Below are positions 1 through 7,588 of a stretch of 22,363 nucleotides of DNA, one piece after another. Source of the DNA: Tangfeifania sp. (GTDB lineage: Bacteria > Bacteroidota > Bacteroidia > Bacteroidales > Prolixibacteraceae). The translations under genes and the position numbers were made by a program. The notes under the pieces are model-generated. The model was not told the origin of the DNA, made no database searches, and saw only the letters and a list, made by a program, of their open reading frames with translations. The stretch is from positions 1 through 22,363 of the forward strand of contig JAGYMR010000017.1 in the NCBI GenBank assembly GCA_018400515.1, read 5' to 3'. Each line of letters opens with the position of its first letter. Position 1 is the first letter of the stretch.

Positions 1-75
1 AAAATGACCGATGACTATGGAGAAAAAGTAGATGCTTTAGTGGAAGCTAAAGAAAAAGATATTATGACGATTTAA
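1..75 (+). CDS. frr: Ribosome recycling factor, C-terminal 24 residues (partial)
   Basis: The gene enters from the left edge in frame 1 and stops at the TAA at 73-75. The visible end reads ...VDALVEAKEKDIMTI. Ribosome recycling factor typically ends in this way, with a long helix of the type 'KIDxxLxAKExELM'. The protein splits post-termination ribosomes together with EF-G. Only the C-terminal helix is visible, so the call rests on a short but characteristic motif. The rest of the gene lies outside the window. It is followed by a strong intrinsic terminator, which fits the end of a transcription unit. Confidence 0.8.
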   Translation, partial: KMTDDYGEKVDALVEAKEKDIMTI

Positions 76-127
76 TTGTTTCTAGTTTTCTGTTTTCTGA
101 ACATTGTTTAATTGTTTTCATGGCTTT

Positions 128-159
128 AAGGCAGCTTGTTGAAGCTGCCTTTTCTTTTT
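128..159 (+). terminator. Intrinsic terminator after frr
   Basis: A perfect 10-bp stem (AAGGCAGCTT, 128-137; AAGCTGCCTT, 142-151) has a 4-base loop, GTTG. A T-rich tract running to 159 follows. It lies about 50 bases after the frr stop and would end that transcript. Confidence 0.85.
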
Positions 160-253
160 GGATATCCCCCTCAGCTTATTAAAAATGCGTCTAAATTGGA
201 CATCTCGCTGCAAGTGATCCGGAAAGGGCGTTTCTTTTAGCTTCCAAATAGGT

Positions 254-261
254 TATTTTTG
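254..261 (+). promoter_or_regulatory. Bacteroidota-type -7 box for the DoxX-fusion gene
   Basis: TATTTTTG matches TAnnTTTG and sits 23 bases before the ATG at 285. A weak -33-like TTTC lies at 231-234, 19 bases upstream. The short leader is consistent with use, but the -33 match is imperfect. Confidence 0.45.
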
Positions 262-284
262 TTAAAACCACAATCAAAATACCC

Positions 285-1829
285 ATGAGCGGAACACTGC
301 GGGACAAATCCGGAAACTTGAAAAAAACCGGCATCACCCTTTTCAGAATCGCCATTGGCTGGCATTTTTTTTACGAAGGATTGGTAAAACTGGTTGCTGG
401 CAACTGGACAGCTGCCGGATTCCTTGCCAATGCCACCGGTCCTTTTGCCGGCTTCTACCACGGACTGGCTGCAACGGAGAGCCTCATAGAGATCATTGAT
501 CCCCTGAATGTGGCTGCCCTTTTATTGATCGGACTGGCCCTGTTTCTGGGACTGGCCCTCCGCATCGCCTCCGTTTCGGGGATCTTGCTGCTGCTGTTGT
601 ACTATTTTGCCTATCCCCCTTTTGGCGGCTCATTCCTGCTGGCGCCCTCCGAAGGGAATTTTTTCATTGTCAACCGGAACATCATCGAAGCCCTCGCCCT
701 GTTCTTACTACTAGTGATCAAAGAAAAGGGGTATGGATTACATGCCCTCCCCTGGTTTCAATGGAAACGCGATGAAATAAAAACACCGGCCGGGGAACAG
801 AAGGGAAGCCTTCACTCCCGCAGAGAGGCCATAAAAAACCTGGCTGCGGTGCCCGCGCTCGGAATCATGGGCTGGGGGGCCTTCCGGGAAACCCGCCAAT
901 ACAACGTGGACACCCTGTCGGGGGCTACCATCCAAACAGGAAGGGCTGCCCTCAGTGAACTGAAAGGGGACCTCCCCAAAGGGAACATCGGCACCCATGC
1001 ATTAAGCCGCCTGGTCTTAGGGGGCAACCTCATCGGCGGCTGGGCACATTCCCGGGACCTGATCTATGTCCCCTCCCTCTTCCGGGCATACAATACGGAA
1101 AAAAAGATCTTTGAAACGCTGATGCTGGCCGAAAAAGCCGGAATCAATGCCATCAATATCGGGTTCCCCACCAATGAAACCCTCCGGAAATACAAAAAAA
1201 TTACGGGGAGCAAAATTAAAGTCATTTCACAGGTACATCCGGATATGGAGCATAACGACTATTTTGTAAACATCCACAAAGCCATCGATTACGGCGTCGA
1301 TATCCTTCAGATACAGGGGAACTGGTGCGACTGGCTGGTCCGGGATAACAAAACGGACGTGATCGGGAAAATGCTGGAAAAGATCCGGAGTCAGGGATAT
1401 ACAGCGGGCCTGGCAGCCCACACGGTGGATTCGCTGATGGTCTGCGAAGAAAAAGGAATCATTCCCGATTATTACATGAAAACCATGCATCATGACCGCT
1501 ACTGGTCGGCCCACCCCCGGGAAAAACGGGTCCCCTTCGAGGTGGATGGCAAAAAATACGCCGATCATGACCGGTTTCACGACAACTGCTTCTGTTTGTT
1601 CCCGGAAAAAACCACCGCTTTTGTAGAGCGTGCCCGGGTTCCGGTGATGGGGTTCAAAGTGCTTGCAGCAGGAGCCATTCCTCCGGAGGATGGCTTCAAA
1701 TGGGCCTTTGAGAACGGAGCTGATTTCATTTGCGTGGGCATGTTCGATTTTCAGATCGTTCATGATGTAAACATTACCAACCAGGTGCTTAGCAACCTGC
1801 AGGGACGGAAACGGAAATGGTATGGCTGA
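285..1829 (+). CDS. DoxX-family membrane protein fused via an internal Tat motif to a TIM-barrel-like domain
   Basis: The 514-residue protein has two halves. Residues 1-150 form a DoxX-like four-helix membrane domain (helices near 17-38, 76-93, 94-110 and 131-147). Residues ~230-514 form a soluble alpha/beta domain that ends like a TIM barrel (MGFKVLAAGAIPP, then GADFICVGMFDF). Between them lies SRREAIKNL (178-186), a twin-arginine motif, followed by a hydrophobic stretch (186-200). Charges predict N-in and C-in for the DoxX part, so the RR motif lies in the cytoplasm and the C-terminal domain could be exported by Tat. The C-terminal part recalls Tat-exported proteins of unknown function from other phyla (from memory). 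An in-frame stop at 249-251 limits the start; ATG 285 is the first usable codon. No enzyme activity can be assigned. Confidence 0.75.
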   Translation: MSGTLRDKSGNLKKTGITLFRIAIGWHFFYEGLVKLVAGNWTAAGFLANATGPFAGFYHGLAATESLIEIIDPLNVAALLLIGLALFLGLALRIASVSGILLLLLYYFAYPPFGGSFLLAPSEGNFFIVNRNIIEALALFLLLVIKEKGYGLHALPWFQWKRDEIKTPAGEQKGSLHSRREAIKNLAAVPALGIMGWGAFRETRQYNVDTLSGATIQTGRAALSELKGDLPKGNIGTHALSRLVLGGNLIGGWAHSRDLIYVPSLFRAYNTEKKIFETLMLAEKAGINAINIGFPTNETLRKYKKITGSKIKVISQVHPDMEHNDYFVNIHKAIDYGVDILQIQGNWCDWLVRDNKTDVIGKMLEKIRSQGYTAGLAAHTVDSLMVCEEKGIIPDYYMKTMHHDRYWSAHPREKRVPFEVDGKKYADHDRFHDNCFCLFPEKTTAFVERARVPVMGFKVLAAGAIPPEDGFKWAFENGADFICVGMFDFQIVHDVNITNQVLSNLQGRKRKWYG

Positions 1830-1889
1830 TACGGGAGACACAAAAGGTTATCGAATGAAACGAGCATGATGCTAACATCACAAAAGGTA

Positions 1890-2534
1890 ATGAAAACAAC
1901 GCTGCTGAAATATTTTAAAAAAGGAGTGGTCGAGGCGGGTTGTGATGAGGCGGGCCGTGGTTCCCTTGCGGGTCCCGTTTTTGCAGCAGCGGTAATTCTT
2001 CCCCCCGGCTACGAAAACCCGGTACTGAATGATTCAAAGACACTTACCGAAAAACAACGGGAGACCCTCCGGCGGGAGATTGAGGCCACCGCACGGGCGT
2101 GGGCCGTAGCATCGGCAACTCCCGGGGAAATTGACCGGATGAATATTCTGAATGCTGCATTCCTGGCCATGAACCGGGCCATCCGGAAACTGAAAATTAC
2201 ACCCCAGCACCTGTTAATCGATGGCAACCGCTTCCGGCCCCGGTCCGGGATTCCATTTACCTGCATGGTTAAAGGGGACGGCCGTTTTTATTCCATCGCA
2301 GCGGCATCGGTTCTGGCAAAAACCTGGCGGGATGAATACATGAAAAAAATCCACGAAGAGTGCCACTGGTACGGATGGGACAGGAATAAAGGCTATGCAA
2401 CCAAAGAGCACCGCCGGGCCATCGCCGAACGGGGATTCAGTAAATACCACCGGCGTTCGTTCAGGGTCCGGGACAAGCAACTGCTGCTGAATTTTGAGCC
2501 GGACAGGCCGGCAGGCCTTCCCAAAAACAGGTAG
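1890..2534 (+). CDS. rnhB: Ribonuclease HII
   Basis: This enzyme removes RNA from RNA:DNA hybrids and cuts at single ribonucleotides left in DNA. Numbering is from the upstream ATG at 1866 (222 residues). The signature AGCDEAGRGSLAGPV carries the metal-binding Asp27 and Glu28. LLIDGNRF supplies Asp119 and SVLAKTWRDEY supplies Asp156, so all four acidic residues are present. GYATKEHRRAI is a further family motif. I prefer the start at 1890 (MKTTLLKYFKKG, 214 residues) because homologues begin close to the signature and AAAAGGTAATG resembles the lspA start. Starts at 1866 and 1869 are also possible. The gene follows the DoxX fusion closely and may be cotranscribed. It is convergent with rnhA, 65 bases away. 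Confidence 0.93.
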   Translation: MKTTLLKYFKKGVVEAGCDEAGRGSLAGPVFAAAVILPPGYENPVLNDSKTLTEKQRETLRREIEATARAWAVASATPGEIDRMNILNAAFLAMNRAIRKLKITPQHLLIDGNRFRPRSGIPFTCMVKGDGRFYSIAAASVLAKTWRDEYMKKIHEECHWYGWDRNKGYATKEHRRAIAERGFSKYHRRSFRVRDKQLLLNFEPDRPAGLPKNR

Positions 2535-2599
2535 CCCCGGGGAGCTGCCGGTAGAAAACACTCCCGGACGAACATCTGCAGGCCGGGGGGCTTCCCGTT

Positions 2600-3058
2600 T
2601 CAGCCCGGATACCCCTCATCCTCCTCCAGATTAGGCCCGGTGGAAGCTTCCACGGCCAGCTGGTCGCAACGCTCATTCAATGGATTGTTGGCATGCCCCT
2701 TAACCCAAACAAACTTAACCTGATGATTTTTGTACACCTCCAGAAACCGCATCCACAAATCGGGATTCTTCTTCCCCTTGAAGCGCTTTTTTACCCAGTT
2801 GAACACCCACCCCTTTTCAACCGCATCGGCAATGTATTTTGAATCGGTATAAACCGTCACATCGCTTCCCGGGATTTTAAGGGTTTCAAGGGCCACAATC
2901 ACGGCCAGCAACTCCATCCGGTTATTGGTGGTATGCCGGTAGCCTTTCGAAAGCTCCTTCCGGTGAGGCCCGGAGAGGAGAACAATCCCATACCCCCCCG
3001 GTCCGGGATTCCCGCGGGATGCCCCGTCGGTATAGATGGTTATCCTGGGTTTGGCCAT
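2600..3058 (-). CDS. rnhA: Ribonuclease HI
   Basis: The 152-residue protein is a complete type 1 RNase H, which degrades the RNA strand of RNA:DNA hybrids (R-loops, primers). Catalytic residues are all visible: Asp11 in YTDGASRGNPGPGG, Glu49 in NNRMELLAV, Asp72 in VYTDSKYI, and His122 with Asp132 in VKGHANNPLNERCD. The basic KGWVFNWVKKRFKGKKN segment (82-98) matches the substrate-binding basic protrusion found in the E. coli enzyme. It starts 18 bases after the S46 peptidase stop on the same strand and probably shares that transcript. Its 3' end faces rnhB. Confidence 0.95.
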   Translation of the reverse strand: MAKPRITIYTDGASRGNPGPGGYGIVLLSGPHRKELSKGYRHTTNNRMELLAVIVALETLKIPGSDVTVYTDSKYIADAVEKGWVFNWVKKRFKGKKNPDLWMRFLEVYKNHQVKFVWVKGHANNPLNERCDQLAVEASTGPNLEEDEGYPG

Positions 3059-3076
3059 ATCAGCACAAGGAGCGGA

Positions 3077-5230
3077 TTACTCCACAATCTCCATTTCGTC
3101 AATTAAATGCGTGGCTCCGGCATATTTATCAATCACCCACAAAACAAAACGAATATCCACATTGATGCAACGCTGCAGCTCCGGTTCAAAGGCAATGTCT
3201 CCGCTCATTGCCTCCCAGTTGCCGTCAAACGCAATGCCGATCAGTTCACCGCTTCCGTTCAGGACCGGACTGCCGGAGTTGCCGCCGGTAATATCGTTGT
3301 TGGTTATGAAACAGGCATGCAATTTCCCGTCGTCACCGGCATAGCGACCGAAATCTTTATTTTTCAGCAATGTTTTCATTCGCTCCGGTACATGAAATTC
3401 GTCGTCTCCCGGAATCTCTTTCTCAAGGTACCCGTCGGTGGTGGTATAGTATTTATAGATCACCCCGTCACGCGGTTCATAATCCTCCACCTGGCCATAA
3501 GTCAGCCGCATGGTCGAATTGGCATCGGGATAAAAATCCCTGTCCTCCTCCATTTCCATCAATCCCGCCAGAAACAACCGCCTTCCTTTGGCCAGCTGTT
3601 CATCCTTTTTTCCTGCCAGTTCACCAATTTCCCGGTATTTCTCAAAAACATCCCTTGAAGCCTGGAATATCCAGTCCTTTTTCAACGGCCGGTAGGAGGG
3701 ATCCTCCAAAAATTCCATCAATGCTTCCTGATCGGAGAACATGGACTTGCGGAACATTTTCCGGGCATATTTTGAAAAATCCCCGTTATACCGTTTCATC
3801 GCTTTATCAAAAAAGTCGGGATAAAAGCGGGGAGGATTATTATCCGCATACAATTTTAACAAGGCCGCCACCACTTTCTGGTCAGTTTCCGGATGATAAT
3901 CCCTGAAAAAATCCCGGGTGCTTTCCGCGATCCGTTCAGCTACCATTTCGATCTTCTCCTGACCGGTATCGTCCTCCCCGAGCAAACGGTATAACGGATA
4001 AGCACGATAGGCAAACATAAAGATCTCCGGTCCGCGGACCATCGCTTCCGCCATGTACTCCCGGGCCTTGGGGGCTTCGGTTTCGGAATAGGCATCGGCA
4101 ATGTAATCCAGCGCTCTGCCATACTTCTCTTCCCGGTCACTATCCGCACGGACCCAGCGACGGAACTGCTCCTCAAGGTCTTTCTTCTTAGCAATCACCT
4201 GAAGGTTTCTCAATCCTTTGTTCTGTCCAATGCTGTATTTGTAGTAATTGGAACTTCCGGCGTATTTTGAGGCATACTGAATTCGGGCTTTCTGGCTGGA
4301 GTCCATATAGTTGTCAAGAATACGGAGCTTTTCATCTCGCACTTCAATGCGTACCGGGTTAGTAACCTCCATGGTATAATTGACCCCGTAGGAAGTTTTA
4401 TACCGGTTTGTCCGGCCCGGGTACCCCATGATCATGGCAAAATCCCCTTCCTCAACACCTTCGAGTGAAACCGGCAGGGCATGTCTGGGCTCTAAAGGGA
4501 TGTTATCTTCCGAATATTCGGCCGGTTTTCCGTCGGGACCCGAATAAACACGGTAGATACTGAAATCATTGGTATGCCTCGGCCACATCCAGTTGTCGGT
4601 ATCTCCCCCGAATTTTCCCAACGCCTGCGGGGGAGCCCCCACCAACCGGACATCCCTGAACGTTTCAATTACAAAAAGGTAATGCCTGTTGGAATTAAAA
4701 AAGCTCCGCACATAGGTTTCGTAATGCGTATCCCCTTTTGCCTCGCGCTCAATATCATAAGAAACGGAATTGATCGCTTCCCGCCGCTCCTCCTCACTCA
4801 TTTCATCCGCCACATCGGCCAGAACCTGATCCGTAACATCTTCAATACGAACAAGAAACGAAACGGTTTTCCCCGGATTGGGCAGTTCCTCATCGCGGGA
4901 CATGGCCCAAAAGCCATCTTTCAGGTAATCATGTTCCACACAGGAATGGCTTTGTATATCATCAAATCCGCAATGGTGGTTCGTCAACAGCAATCCCTCC
5001 CGGGATACGATTTCTCCTGTGCAGGAGCCATGATCAAGGGCAACCACCGCATCTTTCATGCTTGATTGGTTAATGCTGTAAATATCCTCAGCACTCAACT
5101 CCAGGCCCATCTCCTGCATTTCATCCATGTTCAGCCGGTGGACCAGTGAGGGGAGCCACATCCCTTCATCCGCAAGACCACGCACTGAAAACAGAACACC
5201 AAAGAGCAATAAAAAACTCAATCTTCTCAT
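3077..5230 (-). CDS. dpp7: S46 family dipeptidyl-peptidase, DPP7-like
   Basis: This is a periplasmic serine exopeptidase that releases dipeptides from peptide N termini, a nutrient route in protein-fermenting Bacteroidota. I choose the ATG at 5230 (717 residues). It gives a classical signal peptide (MRRLSFLLLFGVLFSVRGLA), and an upstream start at 5266 would fall inside the -7 box. The chymotrypsin-like triad is visible: His86 in TNHHCGF, Asp222 in MWPRHTNDFS, and Ser652 in GGNSGSPV. The specificity position, 18 residues after the serine, is Gly670 (FDGNWEAMSGD). DPP7 has Gly here, whereas the Asp/Glu-specific DPP11 has Arg, so hydrophobic P1 preference is inferred. The helical domain lies between the Asp and Ser segments. 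It is first in a probable two-gene unit with rnhA. Confidence 0.93.
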   Translation of the reverse strand: MRRLSFLLLFGVLFSVRGLADEGMWLPSLVHRLNMDEMQEMGLELSAEDIYSINQSSMKDAVVALDHGSCTGEIVSREGLLLTNHHCGFDDIQSHSCVEHDYLKDGFWAMSRDEELPNPGKTVSFLVRIEDVTDQVLADVADEMSEEERREAINSVSYDIEREAKGDTHYETYVRSFFNSNRHYLFVIETFRDVRLVGAPPQALGKFGGDTDNWMWPRHTNDFSIYRVYSGPDGKPAEYSEDNIPLEPRHALPVSLEGVEEGDFAMIMGYPGRTNRYKTSYGVNYTMEVTNPVRIEVRDEKLRILDNYMDSSQKARIQYASKYAGSSNYYKYSIGQNKGLRNLQVIAKKKDLEEQFRRWVRADSDREEKYGRALDYIADAYSETEAPKAREYMAEAMVRGPEIFMFAYRAYPLYRLLGEDDTGQEKIEMVAERIAESTRDFFRDYHPETDQKVVAALLKLYADNNPPRFYPDFFDKAMKRYNGDFSKYARKMFRKSMFSDQEALMEFLEDPSYRPLKKDWIFQASRDVFEKYREIGELAGKKDEQLAKGRRLFLAGLMEMEEDRDFYPDANSTMRLTYGQVEDYEPRDGVIYKYYTTTDGYLEKEIPGDDEFHVPERMKTLLKNKDFGRYAGDDGKLHACFITNNDITGGNSGSPVLNGSGELIGIAFDGNWEAMSGDIAFEPELQRCINVDIRFVLWVIDKYAGATHLIDEMEIVE

Positions 5231-5263
5231 ATATCTTATAAAGTTTATAAATTTAAAAAAGTA

Positions 5264-5271
5264 CAAATATA
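5264..5271 (-). promoter_or_regulatory. -7 box of the S46 peptidase promoter
   Basis: On the minus strand this reads TATATTTG, a full TAnnTTTG match, 33 bases before the ATG at 5230. No good TTTG -33 element is seen at the expected spacing; the nearest is TTTC (5294-5297) at a spacing of 22. Its position argues against the longer reading frame starting at 5266. Confidence 0.55.
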
Positions 5272-5509
5272 ATATTTCCGCTTTCTTTTAAATGAAACAG
5301 GCATGGTAAAAATAACAGCCCCGGATACCAGTATGACCAGCGGAAGTTCCTGAGGTTCCCGCCGAAGCACTTAAACAGTAAAGAACGAATCCCGTGGTGA
5401 AAATTTTCATGCATACAAAAAAAATGCCATCAGGAGGCTCAAAAGGGCAAAAAAATTTTCGCCGGAACGAGGCAGCGAAGGAAGGGAAGATTAAAAAAAC
5501 TTAAACCCC

Positions 5510-5539
5510 GTTGTTGTTTCTTATTTCTTTCTAAATTTG
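5510..5539 (+). promoter_or_regulatory. Promoter of the M23-dxr-rseP operon
   Basis: GTTG (5510-5513) lies 18 bases before TAAATTTG (5532-5539), matching the Bacteroidota -33/-7 arrangement. The transcription start would be near 5546. That leaves a very short leader for a TTG start at 5553 and a better one for the GTG at 5565. Confidence 0.6.
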
Positions 5540-5564
5540 TAATTCGCAAAAATTGAAGGGGAAC

Positions 5565-6410
5565 GTGAAGAAAAAGCTCTTAAAAAAACTCAGCGACCGT
5601 TACCGGTTGATCATATACAACGATACCACTTTTCAGTCGGTCTGGAGCATGAAGCTGACCCGCCTGAAGGTATTTACCGTAACAAGCCTTTTGTCGGCCG
5701 TGATCGTTGTTCTTGTCATCCTGCTGATAGCCACGACCGGCCTGCGGGAATACATTCCCGGTTATCCCAAAGCGGAATACCGGCAGCAGCTGATCCACAC
5801 AGCATTAATAATTGATTCACTGGAAAACGAACTGGAGAAAAGGGATCAGTTCTTTAAAGGCATCCAGGCGATCGTTTCGGGCGAAATTCCTGAGGATCGC
5901 ATCCGCATTGATACAACCATTGAGCCGAACAACATCGAATTCGAAGAATACAACCACGATTCGGTTTTCCAGGATAAACTCATGGCAGAACAAACCAGTT
6001 TATCGCTGGATCAGGGGAAAAAGAAAAACCTGGACCTGAGCCAGATCCATTTTTTTCTCCCGGTAAAAGGGATCATCACCAACCCTTTTGATCCGTCGGC
6101 CAATCACCTGGGAGTTGATCTGGTGGGGGAACCGAATTCCCGTATCTCTTCCGTACTGGATGGGACGATCATTTTTTCCGGATGGACCTTCGAAACGGGG
6201 TATATCCTTTATATCCAACATAGCGCCGAACTGATCTCGGTATATAAACACAACGCAGAATTGCTCAAAGAGACGAATGACAAGGTTAAAGCGGGTGAGG
6301 CCGTGGCCATTCTGGGCAATACCGGAGAGATATCCACCGGTCCGCACCTCCATTTTGAACTCTGGCATAAAGGAACGCCGCTCGATCCGGAGGAATACAT
6401 TGATTTTTAA
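5565..6410 (+). CDS. M23 family metallopeptidase (membrane-anchored peptidoglycan endopeptidase)
   Basis: The protein has a basic cytoplasmic N terminus, one membrane helix (about residues 38-58 from the GTG start), a short helical linker and a C-terminal LytM/M23 domain. The zinc ligands of an active enzyme are present: His and Asp in NHLGVDLV (181 and 185), and HLH in GPHLHFELW (261 and 263). A YKHN segment resembles the family's additional conserved histidine. It probably cuts peptidoglycan cross-links in the periplasm. The GTG start at 5565 is preferred because AAGGGG (5556-5561) precedes it at ribosome-binding distance. TTG at 5553 would add four residues. It is first in an operon, 4 bases before dxr. 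Confidence 0.88.
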   Translation: MKKKLLKKLSDRYRLIIYNDTTFQSVWSMKLTRLKVFTVTSLLSAVIVVLVILLIATTGLREYIPGYPKAEYRQQLIHTALIIDSLENELEKRDQFFKGIQAIVSGEIPEDRIRIDTTIEPNNIEFEEYNHDSVFQDKLMAEQTSLSLDQGKKKNLDLSQIHFFLPVKGIITNPFDPSANHLGVDLVGEPNSRISSVLDGTIIFSGWTFETGYILYIQHSAELISVYKHNAELLKETNDKVKAGEAVAILGNTGEISTGPHLHFELWHKGTPLDPEEYIDF

Positions 6411-6414
6411 TAAA

Positions 6415-7584
6415 ATGAAAAAGAGAATTGCCATCCTTGGTTCAACCGGCTCCATTGGAACACAGTCCCTGGAGGTTATCGAAAACAACCCGGACCTTTT
6501 TGAAGTGGAGGTATTAACAGCCAATAACAACGTGGATCTTTTAGTCGGGCAGGCCAAAAAATTTCAACCCAACGCGGTGGTAATCGCCAACAAGCAAAAA
6601 TACCGCCTGGTGGCCGACGCCCTCCGGCAGGAACCTGTCAAGGTCTATGCCGGCAGTGAGGCCCTGAACCAGGTAGTGCAAATGGAAACCATCGACCTGT
6701 TGGTGACAGCTATGGTGGGCTACGCAGGGCTGGTTCCGACCTATCATGCAGTGAAAAACGGAAAAACCATTGCTTTGGCAAACAAGGAGACCCTGGTAGT
6801 GGCCGGGGATATCATCACGCGGCTGGCCAAAGAAAACCAGGCGGACATTATCCCGGTCGATTCCGAACATTCCGCACTGTTTCAATGCCTCGTGGGCGAA
6901 ATCAACAACCCTCCGGAAAAGATCATCCTCACCTGCTCAGGCGGCCCTTTCCGTGAAAAAACAGCAAAAGAGCTGGAAAAAGTAACCATAAAGGAGGCGC
7001 TCGATCATCCCAACTGGGCAATGGGCCCCAAAATCACCATCGATTCAGCAACCCTGATGAATAAAGGATTAGAGGTCATAGAAGCCCACTGGCTCTTTGG
7101 CCTGCCGGCTTCAAAAATTGACGTGGTGATTCACCCCGAATCCATTATTCACTCCCTCCTCCAGTTTGAAGACGGTTCCATAAAAGCCCAGCTCGGCCTG
7201 CCCGATATGCGCCTGCCCATCCAGTATGCACTGGGGTTTCCCCACCGGATAAAAAACGACTATCCCCGGTTTAACTTCTCCGGTTTTCCAACCTTCCATT
7301 TTTTTGAACCAGATACAAAAATTTTTCGTAACCTTGCACTCGCTTACGAAGCATTAAATGCGGGGGGAAACATGCCCTGCATACTCAATGCCGCCAATGA
7401 GGTGGCGGTAAAGGCATTTCTGGAGGGAAAGACCGGTTTTCTGCAAATGCCTGATATCATAGAAAAAGCCATGGAAAAAGTTTCGTTTATCAAAAATCCG
7501 GTCCTGGATGATTTAATCCGGACCAATGCGGAAACAACCCGGCTGACAAAATTGTTAACAGGAAACAAAAACGTAGAGGAATAA
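6415..7584 (+). CDS. dxr: 1-deoxy-D-xylulose 5-phosphate reductoisomerase
   Basis: This enzyme catalyses the first committed step of the MEP isoprenoid pathway, turning DXP into MEP with NADPH. The protein is 389 residues, close to the family norm. The N-terminal Rossmann motif GSTGSIGTQSLEVI (9-22) binds NADPH. Metal ligands are visible as Asp149 and Glu151 in PVDSEHSALFQC and Glu220 in LMNKGLEVIEA. The fosmidomycin/substrate loop HPNWAMGPKITIDSATLM (198-215) is intact. The reading frame is open further upstream, overlapping the M23 gene, but the ATG at 6415 begins directly at the conserved MKKRIAILG. It is followed 4 bases later by rseP. Confidence 0.96.
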   Translation: MKKRIAILGSTGSIGTQSLEVIENNPDLFEVEVLTANNNVDLLVGQAKKFQPNAVVIANKQKYRLVADALRQEPVKVYAGSEALNQVVQMETIDLLVTAMVGYAGLVPTYHAVKNGKTIALANKETLVVAGDIITRLAKENQADIIPVDSEHSALFQCLVGEINNPPEKIILTCSGGPFREKTAKELEKVTIKEALDHPNWAMGPKITIDSATLMNKGLEVIEAHWLFGLPASKIDVVIHPESIIHSLLQFEDGSIKAQLGLPDMRLPIQYALGFPHRIKNDYPRFNFSGFPTFHFFEPDTKIFRNLALAYEALNAGGNMPCILNAANEVAVKAFLEGKTGFLQMPDIIEKAMEKVSFIKNPVLDDLIRTNAETTRLTKLLTGNKNVEE

Positions 7585-7588
7585 TTGA

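Larger units (their letters stand above)
5231..5564. other. Divergent intergenic region between the S46 peptidase and M23 operons
   Basis: This 334-base stretch holds no convincing gene. It contains two outward -7 boxes (5264-5271 minus, 5532-5539 plus) and a 12-bp perfect palindrome, TGAAAATTTTCA (5398-5409). A basic 26-codon frame (5424-5504) has no visible promoter. The middle part is purine-rich on the plus strand (5440-5505). I see no tRNA, riboswitch or terminator here. Confidence 0.6.

Noticed and set aside
2535..2599. Bidirectional terminator between rnhB and rnhA
   Set aside because: GC-rich words partly pair but with mismatches, and there is no T tract on either strand.
5398..5409. 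12-bp perfect palindrome TGAAAATTTTCA as an operator
   Set aside because: About five perfect 12-bp palindromes are expected by chance in 22 kb, and it lies more than 100 bases from both -7 boxes.
5424..5504. 26-codon basic frame in the divergent intergenic region
   Set aside because: No -7 box or ribosome-binding site before it, and lysine-rich composition follows from the purine-rich DNA.
6000..6557. Long antisense frame opposite the M23/dxr junction (185 codons)
   Set aside because: It is the shadow of two well-supported genes; its product shows no recognisable motif.
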